Shown: positions 1 through 5,542, counted from the stretch's first letter. The stretch is DNA of 6,069 bases from Clostridia bacterium (GCA_017534365.1 JAFWCS010000399.1:1-6069); one strand, 5' to 3'. The notes: generated by a model not told the origin, from the letters alone. Made by a program: numbers and translations.

Positions 1-2586
1 ACGCTGGATCTGCCCTTCTCCTGGCCGGGCGCGATCAGCTATGAGCTCAAATTCTCCTCTGCTTGCGAATTCGAAGACGGCTATGACTATCTTTATATTC
101 TCGACGCGGAAGGGAATGAGCTCGGCAGCTATACGGGCACGTCCCTGCAGAATAAAAAAATATCGGTCGACAGCAGCAGCTTTACGATCCGCGTCGTTAC
201 CGATAAATCCGACAACGCTTACGGTTTTGCGCTCACGGGTGTGACGGTTTCCACGCGCGGCGATCTGAAGGTGACGGAGGTCCCGGCGCTCGGGCATGAC
301 TATGCGCAGGTGACGCTTGTTGCATCCACCTGCAAAAAGCAGGGTGAATATGCGCTGCGCTGCACACGCTGCGGCGCGATTGAGCTGGAAGACCCTACGG
401 ATCTGTCACCCGTTGAAAGCACGGCCGATGCCTCCACCTACCCGGAATCTCCGCATAACTATTCGAATGATGAGCAGTATCGTTATCATTTCACCTATCC
501 CGGCGCCACACAGCTGACGCTGCATTTCTCGCCGGATTGCGAGCTGGAGAACAATTTCGATTATCTCTATCTCTATGACGGAAGCGGAGCGCAGATCGGC
601 AAATACACCGGCACCGTGCTGAAAAACAAAACCGTCACCGTTCCCGGCGACAGCTTTTCGATCAAGATGACCACCGACTGGTGGATCACGAAATACGGCT
701 TCTCGTTCAGCTCCATCGACGTAACAACGAACGGAACGGTCAAACGCTATCCGAAGCCGCTGGCGGATCATGATTATTTCCACACAGTCACCAGAGCACC
801 GACACCGCTGGAAACCGGCTTGATGACGCATATCTGCCGCAACTGCGGCAGCAGCTACACAACCGTGATGCCGAAAACGCTCTACAATGTCGGCGAGATC
901 GTCACCTACGGCAGTTACCCGCAAAGCCGCGTGACGGATGACGCGCTGATTGACGCATTGGCGGGACAATCGCTGACATGGAAATCCTACGGTTATTTCT
1001 CCGGTGACGGTTCAACGGATGAAGGCATCATCAACGGTAATTTGGCGCCCGATCGGTATATGTGGTATGCAGATCTGAATTACGGCGGCGAGCGTTACCG
1101 TGCTGTAACATTCTCAAAGTATCGCCCAATCGCAACTGGCGCCGTTGCAGCTACAGTAGGCACTTATTCCATGCAGGATAACAACGGCTACGGTCTTAAC
1201 CATGTCTATTGGTTTAAATACGATCCGATTCAGTGGCGCGTGCTTGATCCGACGCGCGGTCTGGTGGTCAGCGAAACCGTACTGGATGCGCAGGCATATA
1301 ACAACTATGTAATCTACTTTCTGCTGTGTTTCTTTAATGACCCTGATTATGAGCATTTTGCGAATGACTACGTCAACAGCAGTATTCGATATTGGCTGAA
1401 TCACGATTTTTACAATACAGCATTTACAGACGAGCAGAAAGCAAATGTGCTTGATACGACGATTCATAATCTGAGTTACGAAACCCTGTGCGGCGAAGCC
1501 AAGGGAACGCCCTATGACGGCGAAACTGTTACGGATAAAGTGTTCCTGCTGGCATATGATGACGTTGTCAATAACGCGGATTATCAATTTAGCTCCGCTC
1601 AAGGCGCAAGCGCAACGCGCAGGGCGTCTGCCACAGATTACGCGCGTTCCCAGGGCGTTGCCGTTGCAGGAAACGGGAGCAGCGTCTGGTATCTGCGAAC
1701 GGCAACTGAGTGGTCGGCGTTTACATGTTTGGTCGGTTATGAAGGTGATCTTCATATCACAGATGACGACAAAGCCATGTTCGTCGGCGCAACGGCGGTT
1801 GGTATTCGACCTGCGCTGCGGCTGAAAAACATCACGCCTAACGGCGGAGATGTTGTTGAAGGACCTGTGCACACAGTCACTTATTCAATCGGTGGCAATG
1901 TGATCGGTCAGCTGTCGATTCAGACTGGTGATCCGATGGTCCTCCTTACCGCCTCTGCGCCGTCCGGCTATGCGTTCAGCGGTTGGGATGCGCCGGAAGA
2001 AATGCCGGATCATGATCTGACGCTGACCGGCGAGTATCTTCCGATCCATACGGCAACCTTCGTCGCGGACGGCGTCACGATCGGCACGGCGGAATTTACG
2101 ACTGCGTCCGGCACGCTCTATGAGCCTGCCGTGCCGGAGAAGAACGGCTTTACCGGCGTATGGGAAAGCTATAATCTGCAGACGGCGACCGGCGACATCA
2201 CGATCAACGCTATATATGAATCGATCCCGTGCGATCACGTCGACGCTAACAGCGACGGCGTCTGCGACACCTGCGGCGAAATGCTGACCTACACAAAGGC
2301 CATCATCGTCAACGGCGTCAACCTCGGCACAGTGAGCTACACTTACGGTGCGACGGTGCTGCAGGATCTGCCTGACGTGCCCGCGAAAGTTGGCTACACC
2401 GGACAGTGGGATTACACGATCAGTGGCAGCGAACTGAGCATTCTGCCGGTTTACGCACCGATCACTTATTACGCCACCTTCATGGCAGACGGTGAGCAGG
2501 TTGGCGAACGGATTCCGTTTACGGTGGAAAGCACATCGATTGCCGAGCCAAGCGTTCCGACCAAGCTTGGCTACAACGGCCGCTAG
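1..2586 (+). CDS. Large multidomain secreted/surface protein (CUB-like, DUF6273, InlB-like repeats), 5' end outside window
   Basis: The reading frame is open from base 1, so the start and any signal peptide lie off the left edge. Residues here are numbered from base 1. Two CUB-like beta-domains (about 8-80 and 150-245) share a DYLYxxD...G.YTGT.L.NK pattern and a YGF ending. CxxCG-type pairs occur near 121-125 and 279-283. Residues about 294-612 match DUF6273: GEIVTYGSYPQS, then QWRVLD, RYWLNHDFYNTAF, WYLRT and GIRPALRL. Next come an InlB/Flg_new-like repeat with GYAFSGWD and MPDHDLTLTGEY (about 624-680) and related repeats in which VPxKxGYTGxW recurs, interrupted by CDHVDANSDGVCDTCG (744-759). 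Such proteins are extracellular in gut Clostridia. Adhesion or matrix binding is inference; no catalytic motif is visible. The frame stops at a TAG lying where the repeats have Trp, so the last repeat is cut; see 2587-2748. Confidence 0.85.
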   Translation, partial: TLDLPFSWPGAISYELKFSSACEFEDGYDYLYILDAEGNELGSYTGTSLQNKKISVDSSSFTIRVVTDKSDNAYGFALTGVTVSTRGDLKVTEVPALGHDYAQVTLVASTCKKQGEYALRCTRCGAIELEDPTDLSPVESTADASTYPESPHNYSNDEQYRYHFTYPGATQLTLHFSPDCELENNFDYLYLYDGSGAQIGKYTGTVLKNKTVTVPGDSFSIKMTTDWWITKYGFSFSSIDVTTNGTVKRYPKPLADHDYFHTVTRAPTPLETGLMTHICRNCGSSYTTVMPKTLYNVGEIVTYGSYPQSRVTDDALIDALAGQSLTWKSYGYFSGDGSTDEGIINGNLAPDRYMWYADLNYGGERYRAVTFSKYRPIATGAVAATVGTYSMQDNNGYGLNHVYWFKYDPIQWRVLDPTRGLVVSETVLDAQAYNNYVIYFLLCFFNDPDYEHFANDYVNSSIRYWLNHDFYNTAFTDEQKANVLDTTIHNLSYETLCGEAKGTPYDGETVTDKVFLLAYDDVVNNADYQFSSAQGASATRRASATDYARSQGVAVAGNGSSVWYLRTATEWSAFTCLVGYEGDLHITDDDKAMFVGATAVGIRPALRLKNITPNGGDVVEGPVHTVTYSIGGNVIGQLSIQTGDPMVLLTASAPSGYAFSGWDAPEEMPDHDLTLTGEYLPIHTATFVADGVTIGTAEFTTASGTLYEPAVPEKNGFTGVWESYNLQTATGDITINAIYESIPCDHVDANSDGVCDTCGEMLTYTKAIIVNGVNLGTVSYTYGATVLQDLPDVPAKVGYTGQWDYTISGSELSILPVYAPITYYATFMADGEQVGERIPFTVESTSIAEPSVPTKLGYNGR

Positions 2587-2748
2587 CGTTCCTACACGCT
2601 GCAGGCAAGCGATATCACGATCATTGCGGAATATTTCAAACCCAGCACCGAGAACGGGAAACGCATCGTCACGCTTCAGCAACTGCTGGAAATGATCTTC
2701 ACAAAACTCTTTGAAACCTTCCGCCTTGCATTCGTGAGAAAGAAGTAA
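2587..2748 (+). pseudogene. Severed C-terminal end of the surface protein, downstream of in-frame TAG
   Basis: After the TAG at 2584-2586 the same frame stays open for 53 codons to a TAA at 2746-2748. The first part, RSYTLQASDITIIAEY, completes the repeat begun upstream and aligns with WESYNLQTATGDITINAIY in the repeat before. The rest is a short linker and a hydrophobic/amphipathic tail, LLEMIFTKLFETFRLAF, ending in the basic residues VRKK, which looks like a genuine protein terminus. A terminator hairpin follows 27 bases after the TAA, as expected of the real gene end. No start codon with a ribosome binding site lies here, so this is not an independent gene. It is either lost from the protein by a nonsense change or made only by readthrough or suppression of the TAG. 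Confidence 0.75.
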
Positions 2749-2775
2749 CGATCATCAAAAAAGAAAACCATAAAC

Positions 2776-2810
2776 CGCAGCCGCTCGGAGCAATCCGGGC
2801 GGCTGTGCTT
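2776..2810 (+). terminator. Hairpin terminator of the surface-protein gene
   Basis: An inverted repeat pairs 2778-2789 with 2794-2805 over 12 base pairs (one G-T), extended outward by two pairs, around a GCAA tetraloop of the stable GNRA type. The tail is only a short T run (CTTTG), so termination may be incomplete. The hairpin lies just after the TAA at 2748, supporting that TAA as the original gene end. Confidence 0.65.
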
Positions 2811-3052
2811 TGCGGGCGATTCAGCGTTATTTCGCCTGCGCTCGGTTTTCGCAAAGATTCCGGTTGCTGCCTTGGAGGGCAATCGGCATCTGCGGCGAAA
2901 CCGAAAAAAGCCGGTCAAGGGCGAACCGCCGAAGCGCGTCCGGTGGACGAAGCAGCGAGGCGGTGAGGTGAAGAAACAGGGAGAATCGCGAAGCGCTCCA
3001 AGCGAGCGAGGCGACCATGTTTCTGAGGGGAAGGCTCAAGCATTGCCCAGGA

Positions 3053-3090
3053 GAAGTGATGGGAACCGTCACTTCATACTGGGTATTGTC
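3053..3090 (+). other. Candidate origin of transfer (oriT): two adjoining hairpins
   Basis: A 10-bp stem pairs 3053-3062 with 3066-3075 (GAAGTGATGG / CCGTCACTTC, one G-T pair) around a GAA loop. Immediately adjoining it, ATAC-TGG-GTAT at 3076-3086 forms a second, short stem. Inverted repeats next to a nick site, just upstream of the relaxase gene, are the usual form of MobV-family transfer origins. The nick site itself cannot be located by eye, and the sequence does not clearly match the classic MobV RSA site, so the role is inferred from structure and position. Confidence 0.45.
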
Positions 3091-3191
3091 TGCCGAAAAA
3101 GAAACGCAGAATCTGCAGGTTTTTGAGGCGGGCAACGCACCTGACCCCGCGCACACGATCCGAAAAGAAGAAAACAGAAAAATCCATTTTG

Positions 3192-3198
3192 AAAGGAG
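3192..3198 (+). promoter_or_regulatory. Ribosome binding site of the relaxase
   Basis: AAAGGAG is a strong Shine-Dalgarno sequence. It ends 8 bases before an ATC codon at 3207 in the relaxase frame, and only 2 bases before the GTG at 3201. The spacing points to 3207 as the ancestral start position, now not a standard start codon. Confidence 0.6.
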
Positions 3199-3200
3199 CG

Positions 3201-4439
3201 GTGCTTATCGCAGAAAAAAGAGTCACACGTCACAACGGCCGGTCCGGCAAGCACGGCGTCTACAATCCCAAGCACAACGATCGCAGTTTTGATTTGTCCG
3301 CCGCGGAACACGTCGATCCTGAACTCGCCAAGTGCAACGTCCTTTGGGATTGTTACAGCGGCTACACTTATCTCGAGAAACGGAATACGGAAGATCTCGC
3401 CGTTCGGTTTGAAGAAATCGAGCGGCATTTTTATGCGGAGCGCTACACGGATTACTGTCTCGGTCAGCACGAACGCAATCGCAAAACCGGCCATCCCGAA
3501 CGCGATCGCAGTACCGAAGATTTAAGATTGAACAAAAAGACCTGTCCCGAAGAATCCATCATTCAGATCGGCAACATGGACGATCAAATCCCTGCCGATA
3601 CGTTTTTTAAAATCGCCGTGGAGTTCTTCTATGAATTCAATCAGCGCTTCGGTGAACACGTGCACATCCTGGACTGGTCGCTGCACATCGACGAGACCAC
3701 GCCGCACATTCACGAGCGCCACGTCTTCGATTGTGAAAATCAATACAGCGAAATCGCCCCGCAGCAGGAAAAAGCGCTGGAAGCGCTGGGAATCCCGCTG
3801 CCGTTTCCGGATCAGCCGCCCGGCAAGCACAACAATCGCAAAATGAAATTCGATTCGATCTGCCGGTGTCTGCTAATCGACGTCGCCCGGCGACACGGTG
3901 TTGAGATTGCGGACGAACCGATCTACGGCGGGCGGGAGTATCTCGAGAAACAGGATTTTATCCGCGAGAAGCTGAAAGCACAGATCGCTGCGCAGAACGA
4001 AATCCTAAAAACAAAACAATCAGCGATTGATGATTTGACAATTAAAATCGAAAACGCCGAACAATTCGCCGACGAGGTCGCCGAGGTCGCTTATGAAAAA
4101 GCTGTCGCCGCCGTTTCCGAAAAAGTGAGAGAGGAAACCAGAAACGAGGATTACGCTTTGCTCGAATCCTACCGTAATGCCGTTCTGAAGAATCCGAAAA
4201 ACACCGAACCCGTGAAGAAGATCGCTAAGAATCTCTTCACGGGTTTGCTGCAAAAGTTCAGCGGCGCGACGAAACAGATCTCCGAAAAGCTCGCAGGCGT
4301 CTTCGCCGATCCGGCGCAGAAGGCCGCAATCAAACAGCCGATCCGGGCATCCGTTTTGGATAAACTGAATTACAATAAACAAACAATCGCCGATGAAACC
4401 ATCCGCCGGCGAAATCAGAATCACGGAAAGGAGCTGTGA
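3201..4439 (+). CDS. MobV/Pre-type relaxase (plasmid mobilisation/recombination protein)
   Basis: This protein is expected to nick the transfer origin on one strand and stay bound to the 5' end, starting mobilisation of the element with a helper conjugation system. The N-terminus has RHNGRSGKHGVYNPKHNDR. The hallmark metal-binding motif HIDETTPHIH (3684-3713) matches the HxDE..PHxH three-histidine signature of MobV relaxases. NNRKMKFD and YLEKQDF follow, then a long charged helical, probably coiled-coil, tail (about 3970-4130) and a basic end. From GTG 3201 it is 412 residues and otherwise unbroken. The start is uncertain: a TTG at 3123 and the GTG at 3201 are the in-frame choices, but the ribosome site best fits ATC at 3207, where related proteins would be expected to start with Met-Ala-Glu-Lys. 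It heads a compact operon with two small ORFs. I see no coupling protein or secretion genes, so the element would be mobilisable rather than self-transmissible. Confidence 0.85.
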   Translation: MLIAEKRVTRHNGRSGKHGVYNPKHNDRSFDLSAAEHVDPELAKCNVLWDCYSGYTYLEKRNTEDLAVRFEEIERHFYAERYTDYCLGQHERNRKTGHPERDRSTEDLRLNKKTCPEESIIQIGNMDDQIPADTFFKIAVEFFYEFNQRFGEHVHILDWSLHIDETTPHIHERHVFDCENQYSEIAPQQEKALEALGIPLPFPDQPPGKHNNRKMKFDSICRCLLIDVARRHGVEIADEPIYGGREYLEKQDFIREKLKAQIAAQNEILKTKQSAIDDLTIKIENAEQFADEVAEVAYEKAVAAVSEKVREETRNEDYALLESYRNAVLKNPKNTEPVKKIAKNLFTGLLQKFSGATKQISEKLAGVFADPAQKAAIKQPIRASVLDKLNYNKQTIADETIRRRNQNHGKEL

Positions 4440-4449
4440 AAAACACAAG

Positions 4450-4572
4450 ATGAATAATCCACTTTCGGAAAGGAGGCTGATACCGGACCCGCCGCGCATA
4501 TCTTTACAATTGAATATCGGAGCTGACCGCGCGCTCGCCAAAATACGGAAGAAAGGAGATTCCTGCTTATGA
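4450..4572 (+). CDS. Very small ORF (40 aa) in the relaxase operon, unknown function
   Basis: I do not recognise this product. From ATG 4450 it encodes 40 residues with a basic second half (RALAKIRKKGDS). It begins 10 bases after the relaxase stop, and its TGA overlaps the ATG at 4569 (ATGA), a typical sign of translational coupling, which is the main reason to think it is translated. An excellent ribosome site, AAAGGAGG (4469-4476), lies inside the ORF, 3 bases before an in-frame ATA at 4480. The real start may therefore be near 4480, giving a product of about 30 residues starting with a Pro-Asp-Pro-Pro segment. It could equally be a leader sequence without a functional peptide. Confidence 0.35.
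   Translation: MNNPLSERRLIPDPPRISLQLNIGADRALAKIRKKGDSCL
4552..4558 (+). promoter_or_regulatory. Ribosome binding site before ATG 4569
   Basis: AAAGGAG lies 10 bases before the ATG at 4569, within the end of the preceding small ORF. It marks 4569 as the intended start of the last ORF of the operon. Read from that ATG, however, the frame ends after six codons (MKLIAV, TGA 4587-4589). Confidence 0.6.
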
Positions 4573-4608
4573 AACTGATTGCGGTTTGATCATTCAAAGC
4601 AAATACAA

Positions 4609-4782
4609 ATGGAAGACAACAACGGCAATGAAATCACCAGAAACGAAATACCGGATTCAGTCATGGACGAATTTGTTCAGGTACTTATGCCGGAGCTGAT
4701 CAGGTTTTATCAATCAGAGGAAAACCGAAGAGCATATGAAGAATGGAAAAACGCAACCGCAGAGACAATCACTGTCTCATAA
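4609..4782 (+). CDS. Small acidic protein of the mobilisation operon, probably broken at its 5' end
   Basis: From ATG 4609 the product is 57 residues, acidic, with a predicted helical core (VMDEFVQVLMPELIRFYQSE then RRAYEEWKNATAE) and ending at a TAA 6 bases before the operon terminator. Small acidic proteins with a P-E-L/I..FY/F-x-SEE..R..EEWK pattern accompany relaxases in mobile elements of gut Firmicutes, as far as I recall; their role is unknown to me. ATG 4609 has no ribosome site. The good site and ATG (4569) lie in another phase, and skipping one base near 4587 would join them into a protein starting MKLIAVDHSKQIQ. The gene is thus probably frameshifted, or starts inefficiently at TTG 4579 or ATG 4609. 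Confidence 0.55.
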   Translation: MEDNNGNEITRNEIPDSVMDEFVQVLMPELIRFYQSEENRRAYEEWKNATAETITVS

Positions 4783-4788
4783 AAGACT

Positions 4789-4832
4789 GTGCAGCCGCCG
4801 GCTTTTTATGCCGACGGCTGCACGCTTTTTTT
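4789..4832 (+). terminator. Strong rho-independent terminator of the mobilisation operon
   Basis: GTGCAGCCGCCGGC (4789-4802) pairs with GCCGACGGCTGCAC (4810-4823) over 14 positions with one mismatch, with a 7-base loop. Seven Ts follow at 4826-4832. It begins 7 bases after the TAA of the last small ORF. The opposite strand carries a short T run (CTTTT) after the stem, so weak termination in that direction is possible. Confidence 0.9.
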
Positions 4833-4879
4833 GCTTTCTACGAACGAGAATACCGCTTCAAGCCCTTGAAAGAAACGAA

Positions 4880-4922
4880 GAATCCGAACGTTTCGCCCGT
4901 TTTGAGCAAAAAGTTCGGATTC
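4880..4922 (-). terminator. Long-loop inverted repeat after the tRNA genes, possible terminator
   Basis: A perfect 10-bp inverted repeat, GAATCCGAAC (4880-4889) and GTTCGGATTC (4913-4922), encloses a 23-base loop that itself contains a TTTTG/CAAAA stem. It starts 8 bases beyond the encoded CCA of tRNA-Ser(GCU). On the minus strand a T-rich tail (TTCGTTTCTTTC) follows, so it may end the tRNA transcript. The loop is long for a terminator. A recombination or attachment role at this tRNA edge is the alternative. Confidence 0.45.
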
Positions 4923-4930
4923 CAATCGTT

Positions 4931-5021
4931 TGGCGGAGAAGGGGAGACTCGAACTCCCGCGCCGGTTACCCGACCTACGCCCTTAGCAGGGGCGCCTCGT
5001 CACCAACTTGAGTACTTCTCC
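4931..5021 (-). tRNA. tRNA-Ser (anticodon GCU)
   Basis: On the minus strand a complete cloverleaf is visible: acceptor stem GGAGAAG/CTTCTCC, D stem CTC/GAG, anticodon stem CGCCC/GGGCG with loop CTGCTAA (anticodon GCT at 4985-4987), T arm GGGAG-TTCGAGT-CTCCC, discriminator G and an encoded CCA (4931-4933). The long variable arm with its own GTCGG/CCGGC stem is typical of class II tRNA-Ser. It reads AGC and AGU codons. It follows tRNA-Ser(UGA) after 48 bases and is probably processed from the same transcript. Confidence 0.97.
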
Positions 5022-5069
5022 ATGGCAGCGTTCAGCTTTTATATCAAATTGTGTTGCAATTGATCTCAA

Positions 5070-5158
5070 TGGCGGAGAGAGTGGGATTCGAACCCACGGT
5101 ACCCGGAGGTACGACGGTTTTCAAGACCGTTCCGTTATGACCGCTTCGGTATCTCTCC
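5070..5158 (-). tRNA. tRNA-Ser (anticodon UGA)
   Basis: The minus strand shows acceptor stem GGAGAGA/TCTCTCC, D stem CCG/CGG, anticodon stem ACGGT/ACCGT with loop CTTGAAA (anticodon TGA at 5121-5123), a long variable arm with GTACC/GGTAC, T arm GTGGG-TTCGAAT-CCCAC, discriminator G and encoded CCA (5070-5072). It reads UCN codons, mainly UCA. It is the first gene of the two-tRNA unit. Neither tRNA here could read TAG. Confidence 0.97.
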
Positions 5159-5174
5159 GTTTCGATGCCCCATT

Positions 5175-5203
5175 ATGTTAGCACATTCCCGCCGTTCTGT
5201 CAA
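5175..5203 (-). promoter_or_regulatory. SigA-type promoter of the tRNA-Ser pair
   Basis: On the minus strand TTGACA (5203-5198) is separated by exactly 17 bases from TAACAT (5180-5175), and a TGC precedes the -10 box as an extended -10 element. The expected start is near 5167, about 9 bases before the mature 5' end of tRNA-Ser(UGA), as usual for a stable-RNA promoter. Confidence 0.88.
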
Positions 5204-5225
5204 TAGATTTTTTGATTTTTGCAGC

Positions 5226-5256
5226 AAAAAACCGGGAGACAAGCTCCCGGTTTTTT
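5226..5256 (-). terminator. Rho-independent terminator of the small secreted protein gene
   Basis: A perfect 13-bp inverted repeat, AAAAAACCGGGAG (5226-5238) and CTCCCGGTTTTTT (5244-5256), has a 5-base loop. The A/T flanks make it work on either strand. On the minus strand it starts 11 bases after the stop codon of the 77-residue gene and shields the tRNA promoter at 5175-5203. Confidence 0.93.
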
Positions 5257-5267
5257 CGCAAATTGTC

Positions 5268-5501
5268 TTACTGGCCGCCTGCGGAACTCAGGATGGTCAT
5301 CAGCTGCTTCGCAAGGTTCATGAAGGTGGTCATGAGCTTCTGCCAGTCAACCTTCTTGAGCATTTCCATCAGCTGAGCGATGATCGCCGAGAAGTCGATG
5401 CTGGACGCTGCGGGCTCTGCCGCGTCAGCTGCGCTTGCGATCACGGTGCAGAAGGAAAGCGCAAAAATCATGACGAGTGCGACGGCAATGATCTTTTTCA
5501 T
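5268..5501 (-). CDS. Small secreted protein (77 aa) with amphipathic helical mature region, unknown function
   Basis: I do not recognise a family. The protein starts with a clear type I signal peptide: MKKIIAVALVMIFALSF, then a likely cleavage after ASA at about residue 24. The Cys at 18 follows LSF, which is a poor lipobox, so lipidation is unlikely. The mature part of about 53 residues has an Ala/Ser-rich start and then helical stretches (IIAQLMEMLKKVDWQKLM, TTFMNLAKQLMTIL) with evenly spaced hydrophobic residues, ending SSAGGQ. It would be exported and could associate with membranes or self-assemble; that is inference. ATG 5501-5499 is preceded by GAAAGGA (5518-5512) at suitable spacing. 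It has its own strong promoter (5550-5578), a hairpin at the expected mRNA 5' end and a terminator, so it is probably a well-expressed single-gene unit, with possible readthrough from the symporter gene. Confidence 0.85.
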   Translation of the reverse strand: MKKIIAVALVMIFALSFCTVIASAADAAEPAASSIDFSAIIAQLMEMLKKVDWQKLMTTFMNLAKQLMTILSSAGGQ

Positions 5502-5528
5502 GGAGATCCGATCCTTTCATAATAGTGT

Positions 5529-5542
5529 TCTGCGTTTGCAGA
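5529..5542 (-). promoter_or_regulatory. Hairpin at the mRNA 5' end of the small secreted protein gene
   Basis: TCTGC and GCAGA form a perfect 5-bp stem with a 4-base loop. The expected transcription start from the promoter at 5550-5578 is near 5543, so the mRNA would begin almost directly with this stem, about 10 bases before the ribosome site. Such 5'-terminal stems can slow mRNA decay; that role is inferred here. Confidence 0.4.

Larger units (their letters stand above)
2811..3200. other. Non-coding region upstream of the relaxase gene
   Basis: I see no convincing gene here. Several frames are open, but their products are Arg/Lys/Gly-rich, overlap one another and lack ribosome binding sites. 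The stretch contains a direct repeat AGCGAGGCG at 2954-2962 and 3005-3013, a double hairpin at 3053-3086 (see the oriT candidate) and a small GCAG/CTGC stem at 3106-3116. No clear -35/-10 pair for the relaxase operon could be picked out. Its position directly before a relaxase suggests it carries the transfer origin and the operon's leader. Confidence 0.5.

Noticed and set aside
406..969. Long minus-strand frame of 187 codons opposite the surface-protein gene
   Set aside because: It is antisense to clearly coding CUB-like and CxxC domains, lacks recognisable domains or a ribosome site, and is a shadow of the real frame; the same holds for the minus frames at 1114-1872 and 1885-2682.
2584..2586. 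TAG as a pyrrolysine codon or global code reassignment
   Set aside because: The expected residue is Trp, one base away, and the protein is not a methylamine methyltransferase; a point mutation or error is simpler.
2954..3013. Direct repeat AGCGAGGCG as iterons of a replication origin
   Set aside because: There are only two copies and no replication initiator gene in the window.
2872..3126. Plus-strand frame of 84 codons upstream of the relaxase, rich in Arg/Lys
   Set aside because: It has no ribosome site, overlaps other open frames and crosses the hairpin region; it is more likely the oriT/leader region than a gene.
3123..3200. Upstream extension of the relaxase to TTG 3123
   Set aside because: The 26 extra residues are low-complexity and basic, have no ribosome site, and the strong AAAGGAG at 3192-3198 would then lie inside the gene.
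4736..5063. Two overlapping plus-strand frames of 91 and 106 codons, with products containing segments like GEGETRTPAPVTRPT
   Set aside because: They run through the terminator and antisense to the two tRNA-Ser genes; such peptides are known artefacts of translating tRNA genes.
5175..5522. Plus-strand frame of 115 codons across the small secreted protein gene
   Set aside because: It is antisense to a gene with promoter, ribosome site, signal peptide and terminator, and it crosses a terminator and the tRNA promoter.
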